Assembly: GCA_023101885.1 (NCBI GenBank)
Contig: JALPQD010000054.1
Coordinates: 186,001-250,000 of the forward strand
Direction of reading: 5' to 3'
Length of the DNA stretch: 64,000 nucleotides
DNA from: Typhlomys cinereus
Taxonomy: Eukaryota > Chordata > Mammalia > Rodentia > Platacanthomyidae
In this document: positions 55,826 to 64,000 of the stretch, in pieces
Layout of the letters: every line of letters begins with the position of its first letter
Position numbering within the stretch: position 1 is the first letter of the stretch
Made by a program: the position numbers and the translations under genes
Notes under the pieces: model-generated
The model's input: only the letters and a program-made list of their open reading frames with translations
Database searches by the model: none
Told to the model about the DNA's origin: nothing

Positions 55826-57025
55826 TGGCGCCTCCTTTGTCCTGCTAGAATCCTGCTAGTCTGTCTCGCAGCCCATCTCAGAAGGGAACCCTTGGAGTAG
55901 TTTTGGCTACAGAACTGGACTCAGAGGGTGTCCCGGCACCTCCTTGGGTTCTTGGAGCTGTCCCCTAAAGCTTTTGTCCTCAGGTTCCCCTGGTGGTGTA
56001 GACCCTCCTTTCCACCCTCCTGTTTCTGTTCTCTCCTCCTGATAGAGTTGAGGGATCCTCTCACCAGGGGCAGCTCTGGGGAAAAAGGGCGGAGCCCCCT
56101 CACCACTCTTTACTTGGCACCTGCCAGCCTGGTAGGAGCCTCATGAATTGTCTCTGTGTCTCCCCCCAACCTCATTCCTCCCTTTCCAGCCCCCGCCTGG
56201 TTGGGGAGGTGCGAAGGGAGCGATTTCACAGCCTGTCAGCTGAGACCTAAAAATACCCAGAGCTCTGAGATCTTGGACAGGGGGAGGAGAGCGTAGAGAC
56301 CAGGGATGGGGTAGAGGGGTGCAGTGGTAACCCAGTCGAAGAAGCCCCCGAGACACCTCCCCTGCTCGGGAGCGAGGGGCATGCTCTGTTTCCACGTCCC
56401 CTGTCGGACCCATTTAGAAATCATCAAAGGGGGTTAGGACCCTAAAGTCGTGAGAGCTGAGGTGAGACAGAGTTGAGAGAGGATTTGGTCTCTGATAGAC
56501 CTGTAGACCCTAAGCCATTCTCACCTCCTCTCCCCCGTCTGTGGCTGATGTCTCTCCCTCACCACCCCCGGGTTGGCTGGCATCTTTGAACTGCGGACCA
56601 GGGCTGTGCCTGAGCCTGCTTGCTTCCCAGAGATGTCTGCTTCTGTTAGGGGAGAGGAGTTGAGGAAGGCAGCAGGGACCTGGTGCCGACAGGTGTGTGC
56701 TCTGACGTGCCAGCCGCCCAAGCACGAGAGGGAAGCAGAGGGAAAGGGCGTGGTGGCCCGCGTCACTGCCACGTGGCTTTGTGTGGCAGCATGACGTGGG
56801 ATTCTTGAGAATCAGTCAGTTCCCAGAGGAAGGTGACTCTGTGTGTGTGTGCATGTGTGTGTGCGCGTGCGTGCCTGCTGCAGTTGGCTTGTTCACTACA
56901 TATGAACATATGTGACCCAGAGTGACTGCACCAGGTAGGAGCTGGGTGAGAACAGGGAAGCAAGCGTGGACGGATAAGCCATACACAGGCTTGTGATCAC
57001 ATGTGTGTGTGTGCGCTCGCACGTG

Positions 57026-57027
<2 letters not shown>

Positions 57028-57071
<44 letters not shown>
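57028..57071. repeat. (GT)n microsatellite (intron 1)
   Basis: Pure GT upstream of an older SINE. Confidence 0.95.
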
Positions 57072-57072
<1 letters not shown>

Positions 57073-57126
57073 AGTGGCAGGTGGAGCGTGTTGTCTCTAG
57101 CTCAGAAGCAGTGAGAATCTGGGCCG

Positions 57127-57475
57127 GGGACAGACATGGCTCAGTTGTAAAGTACTTGCCTTGCAACGTGGGGTCCTGAGTTCGATCCCCTGAACTCATG
57201 ATTTAAATTTTTTTTTTTAAAGCCAGACGTAACGGTGCACTTTCCTAATCCAGCGTAGGTAAGGCAGAGACAGACAGCTCTTTGGGGTTCGATGGTTCAT
57301 AAGCTCAATGACATGCACCAGCCTAACCTACTCAATGAACTTCAAATCAGTGAGCGAACCTGTCTCAAAACAAAACAGAATAAAAACCAAGGTGGAAGGA
57401 AGGTCCCGAGGTTATCCTCTGGCCACCAGATGCATGTGCGCACACGTGTGCACACATGTGCCCCCCCCAAACACA
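57127..57475 (+). mobile_element. Older tRNA-derived SINE in SYT7 intron 1
   Basis: Head acagacatggctcagttgta, B box gagttcgatcccc, a T-run insertion, then a B1-like middle, gagcgaacctgtctcaaaac and a GCAC-rich end with tctggccaccag. It is the only clear tRNA-headed SINE of this type in the intron part of the window. Confidence 0.6.
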
Positions 57476-57489
57476 CATATGCAAATGTA

Positions 57490-57690
57490 ATGGGGCTTAA
57501 ATCTCAGATCTGCTGTGGATTGATTGTGTCCTTGGGCAACTGAACCTTTCCTGTCTGTGGATAGATCACAGCGCTACCTTAGTGCTCTTAGAAGACTGCA
57601 TGAGTTAATGTAGGTAAGTCACTTAGAACTGTACCTATAGGTAAGTCACTTAGAACTGTACCTGTCACTGAGTTAGCGTCAGGCATCTAT
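57490..57690 (+). mobile_element. MIR with internal 27-bp tandem duplication
   Basis: gtccttgggcaactgaacct starts the core; gtaagtcacttagaactgt appears twice (57614-57636 and 57641-57663). It is followed by an inverted MIR. Confidence 0.6.
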
Positions 57691-57699
57691 AAGTTTTCC

Positions 57700-57825
57700 A
57701 TATCTGGTCCCCACCCTTGGATATTACAGGAGACAATACCAACACCCAGAGACAGCAAACGACTTGTTCAAAGTCACACAGCAAGTGAGCGCCAGAGCCA
57801 AGACTAGAACTCAGACCATGGAGTC
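57700..57825 (-). mobile_element. MIR fragment, inverted relative to its neighbour
   Basis: acttgttcaaagtcacacag, caagtgagcgccagagccaa and ctagaactcagacc are the reverse MIR. Confidence 0.65.
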
Positions 57826-58014
57826 TAAAGATGGATCCATTTAAGTCCAGGACATCATGGTACTGCACTTTTGGGGCTGCAAGAAGCCCCACAACAAGAC
57901 CGTGGCCCCATGGGTTTCTGGGGCCTAGCTTCTCCAGAGCTAGGAATTCAAATGATGCCACCTCAGAGGTGTTCTCAAAGTAGGAGTCTCAACATGACTG
58001 GCCACCCAAGGGGA

Positions 58015-58150
58015 AATGGTTCGCTAGCTTGCTCTCCTGTGTCTCCGCTTCCTCACCCTAACGGGATAATAGAGTTGTCATGGGGATCAAATGGGATCCT
58101 GCACCTCATGTGCTAAGTGGCTGGCACCCTGTGCCTACTAAGTATGCAGT
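58015..58150 (+). mobile_element. MIR fragment
   Basis: ctccgcttcctcaccctaac, gttgtcatggggatcaaatg and tggctggcaccctgtgccta match MIR. Confidence 0.6.
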
Positions 58151-59212
58151 GCACGCAAGCTGCCATTGCAATACCCCCGCGGCGTCCTCTTGCGCAGCAC
58201 TCCTTTGCTGTGCCTCCTTCCCTGCCAGCCCCTGACTCCCCGTGCTCCTCTCATAGCCACCCCACACACCACAAGACTCAGATCAGCACGATCTGTCCTG
58301 CTGGCAGCCAAGATGCACCTCTGTCCCTCAGCAGGGCCCGCGACCTCCTGCTGGGACGTGGTGCTTGGGTCTCCTGTGTCCAGCCTCTCGCCTACTTGCC
58401 TGCAGGACCTTGGGCCAAGCACCGTGTCCCCTCTGCCTTGATCTTCCTGCTGACATGTGGACAGGCAGGAACACACAGTCCCCCAGAATTCTAGCCATGT
58501 GACCTGCCGTGTGACCCAGGAGAGCCCCTGGTTCAGCCCACTGGAGGGGGTGACAGGTTGGAAGGGAGGGAGGTCAGCCGGCTGCCCTCAATGAGTGGAA
58601 CATCTGGGGCCTGAGCCGGCTGGTGACCTGCCATGGTGCCCGCCCGCACCTGTGGCTGTGTGGGAGGGTGTGCAGGCCCGGCTGGCTGGGCACTGACATT
58701 GGGGAGACTCAAGGACAATGACATTGAGAGAGCCCTTCTTGGGGCTCTGGGAGCTGTCACTCCAAGCTGTCCTCCCCCATTCTCCTCTGCTCTCCCCTGG
58801 AGTTTTCTTCCAGCGATTCCTTCTTCCTTTCTGCCCTTTCTCTCTCCTTTCTCCTCCTGGAGTCTCCTAGTAGCTCCCTCTGTGCCTTGCTCTCCAGTAA
58901 TCTTGGCCATTTTCTGGAAGCGCTTTTGCCCTCTCTGAAAAAGGGGAGAACCTTTCTTCTCAATGTCAGTTCCTAAAAGACTTCTACCTCGGGGCAAAAG
59001 AATCACGAAACGTCTCTCTTCATGCGGAGGATGCGTCTTTGAGTAGGTCCTGGCTCGTAGTGGTGGGTCAGGAATGCCTTCCTGTTTATTGCTTTCGGGT
59101 GTGGTCTGAATGCACTTAATCCCCCCCTCCCTAACCCACTCACAAAGCACTTCACTTCTTATGGTGGTTCGTCTCCTTCCTTCAGTCATTCTTCCTTCTT
59201 CATTTTTTCCTT

Positions 59213-59298
59213 CCTTCTTCCTTCCTTCCTTCCTTCCCTTCCTTCCTTCCTTCCTTTCCTTCCTTCCTTCTTCCTTCCTTTCCTTCCTTCTTTCTTTT

Positions 59299-59365
<67 letters not shown>
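59213..59365. repeat. (TTCC)n(TTTC)n tetranucleotide repeat (intron 1)
   Basis: TTCC units 59213-59289 then TTTC units to 59365. A pure pyrimidine strand of about 150 bp; likely polymorphic and able to form triplex DNA. Confidence 0.97.
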
Positions 59366-59367
<2 letters not shown>

Positions 59368-60224
59368 TGGTGTCTGGTTCTCTCTGCTGCCCAGGTCTCC
59401 CTTACCCTCCACTGTTTCTGGCTCCCAGTCCCCAGCTCCCTCCCACACCAGAGCCCTTTCTCTCTAGCACCCTCAATTCCCTTCATCCAGGTCCTCACAC
59501 TCCTTTGCTCCTCCCCTGCCTGCATGGCCCTGACCCAGTCTGTATCTATGGCTGGTGCTGCTACTCGGTACCTCCTCACACACCCACCCCCGTGGGTTGA
59601 GAAAGGGGTCAGCCCAGGGCCTTGGGACTGGCAGCCTCACTTCCTAATTAGCAGGAGGTAATTGCCTGGAAAAAAAATTCATTTACAATGAGACTCCAAG
59701 ACTCCAAGTTAAGACTGAGCCAGCTGATAGCCCTTAGGGAGTAAGATGAGGGGAAGCAGCCCAGGGCTGGGCATCAGATGAAGCCCTTGGACCCCCCTCC
59801 TTCTCTTGCGCAGGACCCCAGGCTTGGGCATGTGGGAGGCAAGCACGGGGCTGGTTTTGAGACCTGCCTCACGGTACGACGTGGGGCAAGTCGCTTGCTC
59901 CTTCAAGCCCTGGTGTCCACTGCTGTGAAATCAGAGCAGAGCCATTTCTTCTGCTCCACCCCTCAGTATCCCGAGACTCCGTTCAGACAGTGGCTTTGAC
60001 AAGCCTTAGCAGGCTGCGAGTGCTGCCTTGCACGAGGTGCGATTGTCTCTTCCATGGTGACTCTCAGCTGGGTGGCAAGGGTGGCGGAGAGGTGGCGGGG
60101 TCTTGCCGGGAGAGGGAGGCCACTGGTCTGTGGGAAGATGGTGAGGATGATCAGCAGAGCTGCAAATTTAAGGGCAGATACATGTCGTTTCCCATGCAGG
60201 TCTTAACACCAGCTTTGCCACCCT

Positions 60225-60385
60225 GAGCGATCATCCCATCTCTTTGAACCCCAGAACATGATGCTTCCTCCCATGGTGGTTCGCAAGGCTAGATGACATA
60301 ATGTTTGCGAAGCTCTTAGTACAGTACTTGGCATCTAATAAGTGCTCAATAAATGATACTAGCTGCATCTACTGTAATTAAAGTA
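60225..60385 (+). mobile_element. MIR 3' half
   Basis: gaagctcttagtacagtact, tggcatctaataagtgctca and ataaatgatactagct are a clear MIR end. Confidence 0.7.
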
Positions 60386-60464
60386 AATTAACTTTACTCC
60401 CTCCCTGAATTCAGAGAAGCTGTGATTCAGGGTGTTGTCTTGTGATCTTATTTACTTTGCATTT

Positions 60465-60652
60465 TGGTTCCTTTTTTTTTTTTAAACACAGAGTGTAATG
60501 GACCCCAGGCCAGTCTCCTGATCCTTCTGCCGCCACCTCCTGAGTGCCCGGATTGTACAAACTCACCTCTGTGCTGAGGGACTGAACCCAAGATCTTGTG
60601 CATGCTAGGCAAGCCGCGTACTGTCTGAGCTACACCCCCAGCCCCCAATTCC
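60465..60652 (-). mobile_element. B4 SINE, minus strand (SYT7 intron 1)
   Basis: Poly-T, reverse B1 (ctgatccttctgccgccacc, tgagtgcccggattgtac) and reverse ID (gctaggcaagccgcgtactg, ctgagctacacccccagccc). Confidence 0.75.
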
Positions 60653-61269
60653 CACTTTTCATTTTTGGAAGGAGGGGGGAATCGTTCTATAGCTCGTGAG
60701 GCTAATCTCAATCTTGAGAATCATCAAGTATGAGTGCTTCTCAGAGAGCCCTCCATCTATGGAACAGAAGGAAACGAGGGTCCTGAAGATATGCCCTTCT
60801 CCGGGGCCCTTCACATTTTTTTTTTTTTTTTACAGGAGGACTGTGAGCATTATTTCTCATTTGGGTGGGTGTGAAGTATGGAGTCTTCCCTGGGGGAGGC
60901 AAATTATAGGTATTTGCTAGCCCTGCAGTGGGAGAAACCGTTGGTGTTTAAGCAAGTCATCCTCACTCACCATGTGGAGGAGGGAGCAGGAAGTTTTGCC
61001 AATCTCAGGTCTGGTCAACTGGATTGAGTCTACACTGACTGTGCCCCAGGCAACATGGTGCCCAATCAGGGACCAGGATTCAGCCAGACAAGTTGAAGCT
61101 TGTGTGCGTGTGTGTATGTGTGTTGGGCAACGATGCCAGATCAGAGTGCCAGATTGCCCTAGGAGCAGTGAGGGGGTGGCGGGGGCCAGGCCGTCTGCCG
61201 CTCCTTCCCTGCCCGCCCAGCACCACCGCTGGGGACCTTCTGTGCTCCTGTTCTGGGTGCAGTACCGTG

Positions 61270-61290
61270 TCGGCCACCAGGAGGCAGTGT
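61270..61290 (+). promoter_or_regulatory. CTCF-like motif in SYT7 intron 1
   Basis: The core GGCCACCAGGAGGCAGTG matches the CTCF consensus (CCACCAGGGGGC type) closely, in + orientation. It lies about 240 bp before the paired RE1 motifs in a locally CpG-containing stretch. Binding is inferred, not shown. Confidence 0.6.
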
Positions 61291-61532
61291 GGCGGGCTCC
61301 CCTAGGGGGAAGAGGGCGTGGTATTTACTTTGGTGGGGAGGCGCTTTTTTGTTCTGAACCGATGGCTCGCTGAGGCTTCGCCATCTGAAGAAAAGGAGCT
61401 CTGGAGATCTGCTAGTCGCTTCAGTGAGGATCAAAAGGGAGCTGGCAGAGGAAGGCGGAGCCACGATGCTATAGTTGAGAGAAGGTTCCAGTCTCCCGAA
61501 TCCTACTCTCCATTTCTGGGACCATTGACCCG

Positions 61533-61553
61533 TTCAGCACCAAGGACAGGGAC
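61533..61553 (+). promoter_or_regulatory. RE1/NRSE-like motif, copy 1 (candidate REST site)
   Basis: Left half TTCAGCACC is perfect. The right half reads GGACAGGGAC, against GGACAGCGCC in the consensus. Spacing is canonical, total 21 bp. Known: REST/NRSF binds RE1 and represses neuronal genes in non-neuronal cells. It is in the first intron of a neuronal exocytosis gene and in the same orientation as copy 2, 39 bp downstream. Confidence 0.65.
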
Positions 61554-61571
61554 GGACGGGCCAGCAAGCAT

Positions 61572-61592
61572 TTCAGCACCGCGGACAGCGCA
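61572..61592 (+). promoter_or_regulatory. RE1/NRSE-like motif, copy 2 (strong candidate REST site)
   Basis: Left half TTCAGCACC and right half GGACAGCGC are perfect with canonical spacing; only the degenerate tenth base (G for A) and the final base (A for C) differ from the usual 21-bp consensus. This is close to the best match a single motif can give. Inference: REST represses SYT7 outside neurons and endocrine cells through this element. Confidence 0.8.
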
Positions 61593-61639
61593 AAGAAAGC
61601 TCGATGGCTTGGTCCAAATCCTTGAGAGTGTAACCAGCC

Positions 61640-61735
61640 CCTACCGGAAGGGAATCTCAGACACCTTGCATCCTGTCAACGAGCTTGGAACCAGAGAACT
61701 GAGAGTAGCCCAAGGTCACACAGCTGGGTCCAGGT
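61640..61735 (-). mobile_element. MIR fragment just after the RE1 pair
   Basis: agagaactgagagtagccca and aggtcacacagctgg match the reverse MIR core. The RE1 motifs themselves lie upstream of this homology. Confidence 0.5.
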
Positions 61736-62139
61736 TGCCCCCCCTACCCCCCGCCCCTGGTCTCTCTCACACATCCTTCTCTCCCACACCTGGAGTCCCT
61801 CTCTAGCTACCTCCGTGGTCCTTTACCATCTCTGGAAACGGCTTCACATTATGTTGCGTTCTTGAGAGCCCTTGAGCTTGCAAAGATTAAGTGCACTCCC
61901 CCCGCTCCCCACCCCAACCCTTGGCTGAGGGCTTGAAACCTAGGATGGAGGGATGATTCCTCCCGTCTCTGGCCTTGGTGGCTCCAAGCCTCAGGTGGGA
62001 GGAAGTTGGAGGAGGATGGGTGCCCTTCCCGGCCTGTAAAGAAGCTTGTAGCCTGGGGAGGCGGGGTTGAGTCATCGGTCTGAGGAACCGTACCGTGCTC
62101 TGAGATCTTCCAATGAAACACGGCTCCAACCCCAGCTTC

Positions 62140-62335
62140 TGTGCAGCCGTGTATTATTAATAACAATAAGATGCTGATTTAGGGCAAGGCGCAACGATGC
62201 ATTATTCATAGGAGTAACTAGTGGTCAAGGCCTGTACTTAATCATCACATATCTCCGCTCCTGCCGGAGAGGCCCTCCACATGAGCGCCTCAGACGTGAT
62301 TGTTTTCATGGCTGCCCGGGCAGCTCATCGTCCGC
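62140..62335. promoter_or_regulatory. Candidate conserved noncoding block, A/T-rich with POU-like site
   Basis: tattattaataacaataaga, gatgcattattcataggag and gtacttaatcatcacatatc, then GC-rich cctgccggagaggccctcc. No known repeat recognised. Confidence 0.3.
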
Positions 62336-64000
62336 TTTGGGATCAAGGTGGATAGAGATAGAGAGCATCAGGTTCCCTGCTAACTCAACTAGAAATCCTT
62401 CTGAGCTCCTTGCTCAGAGCTGACACCCGGCCCTGTCCATCCTAAAGAGCTTCGTGACCCTGCCCACTGGCGACTCCGGGACTCAGCAGCTCTTTGGGGT
62501 CTGCAGGCGGCTTGCCTTCTCTCCTTTTGTTCAGACGATGAAGTCAGAGCCCAGTGCGTTCTTAGGCCTCCCTAGGGTAGGAATTGCGGGAAGTGGAGGT
62601 GCCTTGGTGAGAAGAGGGGGCTGCTGGGAAAAAGATGCCTCCCCCACCCCCACCTCCCAACAGCCTCCATTAAGTGTGGCGACGAATGTGAAGCCGTCAG
62701 TAAACTGCCTCACGTCTCCCAAATTGTTCTGCACAGTTACAGGGCGAGCTGTTTCTCCCCAGGCCGCGCGTGCCGTGTTCTGGAAGAGAGAGCACAGGTA
62801 GAGAAGGGCTGGACGAGGCCCTGGTAACTCACCAGCTTTGCTCCCCAGTGAGCAGCCCGAGTTGCTTGTGGATCCTGACATGTCCCCGTCCAATTTCTTG
62901 CTGGAACGGCTCCTGGTCCAGCTGGATAATCCTTCATTCGCTGTTTACTCACTTGGCATCTCCTCTGAATTCTAAACCGTCTGCATCCCGCCGGCCTCTG
63001 CGGCCCTTGCCAGCACGCTCCCTAGCTCACGCGCGCATTATCTGTTTTTATTACAGTCAAGGTTGGGGAGGCTCTCTCATGCTAAGCCCCTATTTTCAGA
63101 TATTTGTAACTTTCCAAAACAATTCCCCTCCGACATTCCCCTTCCGCCAGCTTTGTTCTTGCTCCAGGTGAGGCCTGGGGTGCTGTGGGCCCCTCCACAG
63201 CTTTCTGAAGGACACTCAGAAAGCGTGTCCGAATGGTGACATGATGGGGAGGACCCAGTCTCAGGCTCCCTTGGAAAGGCAGGCTGGGCGCCCTCCCCTC
63301 CTTTTCCTTTTCTCCTGTACTTGCCCGTCTCATTTTCTCTCTGCTCTTGCGAGGAAAGAGCTGCCAGGTTTCAAGATAGGTGGCCTGGAAGGGGGAGTTT
63401 CAGAGTGGAGAGATGGCAGAAAATTCTGCATAATGCCAAGAAGCAGATCTTTGCCTGCCTGCCTGGATTCAGGGTTTGGCTCTGTGGTTTGCTCTTCCTT
63501 CCTCCTAACCTCCCTGATTTTCTGGGGTGTGTTGGGTTGGAAAAGGGAGAGAGGTGATGTAGGGACCACCCATGTCCCCTTTCCTGTGCCCTCCCCCCTT
63601 CCCCCCATTTCCATCTGCTCAGCATGCACGTGGACCGGTGCTTCCTGCGGAAACCTGTGACTCCAGCTTCCACCGCTTTCCCCCTTGAACGTCATCCTGG
63701 GGGCTGGGGAAGTGCTTCACAGTGCAGGATCAGGTGGGAGGAGGCAGGTGCAGGATGGAAAGGTGCTGGCAGACGCAGCCCCAGCCATCCTAACAGCACT
63801 CTGCTCTGTCTCCGGAATAGTGGCTGCGCCCTAGGCGGTACTGATGATGGGGGGCCACATCCTTAGCCCACCCTCCTTTCTTCCCACTCCCAGGCAGCCC
63901 AGCTTTGACACCTGATCACCCCCCACTCCCACCTCCCACAGCTTTTTCTGGGGACTCAGGCAGATTAAGCCTCTGTCAACCGAGGTTGTTTGGCTGGGTC
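62336..64000. other. SYT7: Intron 1, unique sequence
   Basis: Contains an acceptor-like tract ctgtttttattacag at 63042-63056, but the sequence after it does not encode SYT7 exon 2. Otherwise nothing recognised. Confidence 0.45.

Larger units (their letters stand above)
47683..64000 (+). other. SYT7: SYT7 intron 1 (5' part, continues beyond the window)
   Basis: It begins with the GTAAGC donor. No further SYT7 exon is seen: none of the open frames encodes the expected second-exon transmembrane segment. The content is mostly unique sequence with MIR fragments, two reverse B4 SINEs (54405-54650, 60465-60652), one older tRNA-derived SINE (57127-57475), GT microsatellites and a large pyrimidine repeat (59213-59365). 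Young B2-like SINEs, frequent upstream of the gene, are absent here. Candidate regulatory elements are listed separately. Confidence 0.8.

Noticed and set aside
58533..59579. 348-codon open frame on the minus strand
   Set aside because: Its middle is the TTCC/TTTC repeat read as Lys/Glu/Arg; no domain and no splice context.
63036..63070. Splice-acceptor-like tract that might start SYT7 exon 2
   Set aside because: The following sequence does not encode the expected lumenal/transmembrane segment, and a single acceptor-like tract is common by chance.
1..64000. CRISPR arrays, operons, prophage or other prokaryotic systems
   Set aside because: The sequence is plainly mammalian: SINEs, MIRs, a CpG island and a spliced exon. 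The regular short repeats are microsatellites and minisatellites.

Overview
The window is nuclear DNA from a mammal, very probably a rodent of the mouse-related clade. Evidence: B1, ID and B4 (ID+B1) SINE copies, ancient mammalian MIR and L1 fragments, very abundant (CA)n/(GA)n/(GAAA)n microsatellites, one CpG island with a spliced first exon, and no dense coding. At least ten copies belong to a tRNA-derived SINE with a B2-like head but a body and tail that are not the usual mouse/rat/hamster B2 tail. I therefore favour a non-murid, non-cricetid lineage (a jerboa/jumping-mouse type is my guess), but the species is not proven.

Only one protein-coding gene is supported: the 5' end of SYT7 (synaptotagmin-7) on the + strand. 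The ATG at 47652 opens MYRDPEATSPG and runs 31 nt to a clean donor (CAG|GTAAGC), as in the first coding exon of mammalian SYT7. It lies at the 3' edge of a CpG island of about 0.9 kb (about 46850-47790) that must be the promoter. Everything after 47682 is SYT7 intron 1, which continues past the window; the transmembrane and C2 exons are not here.

Layout: 1-46.8 kb is the intergenic 5' flank of SYT7 (in mouse and human the next gene on that side is DAGLA). It is filled with SINEs, two other interspersed repeat families, L1 and MIR fragments and microsatellites, plus a small processed NOP56 pseudogene at 44.2-44.5 kb. 46.85-47.79 kb is the promoter and first exon. 47.8-64 kb is intron 1; it has far fewer young SINEs and holds the best regulatory candidates.

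The most interesting signal is in intron 1: two RE1/NRSE-like motifs (REST binding sites) in the same orientation, 39 bp apart, at 61533-61553 and 61572-61592, with a strong CTCF-like motif 240 bp upstream at 61270-61290. For a neuronal and neuroendocrine exocytosis gene this is a coherent silencer/insulator module. Other second-look items are a (CT)n(CA)n/CG tract inside the promoter island, an open frame and a short uORF upstream of the SYT7 start, a 24-bp palindrome with two CACGTG E-boxes at 39190-39213, and several nested transposon structures with readable target-site duplications. I found no evidence for a wholly new protein system; almost all long open frames here are microsatellite or GC-rich artefacts.
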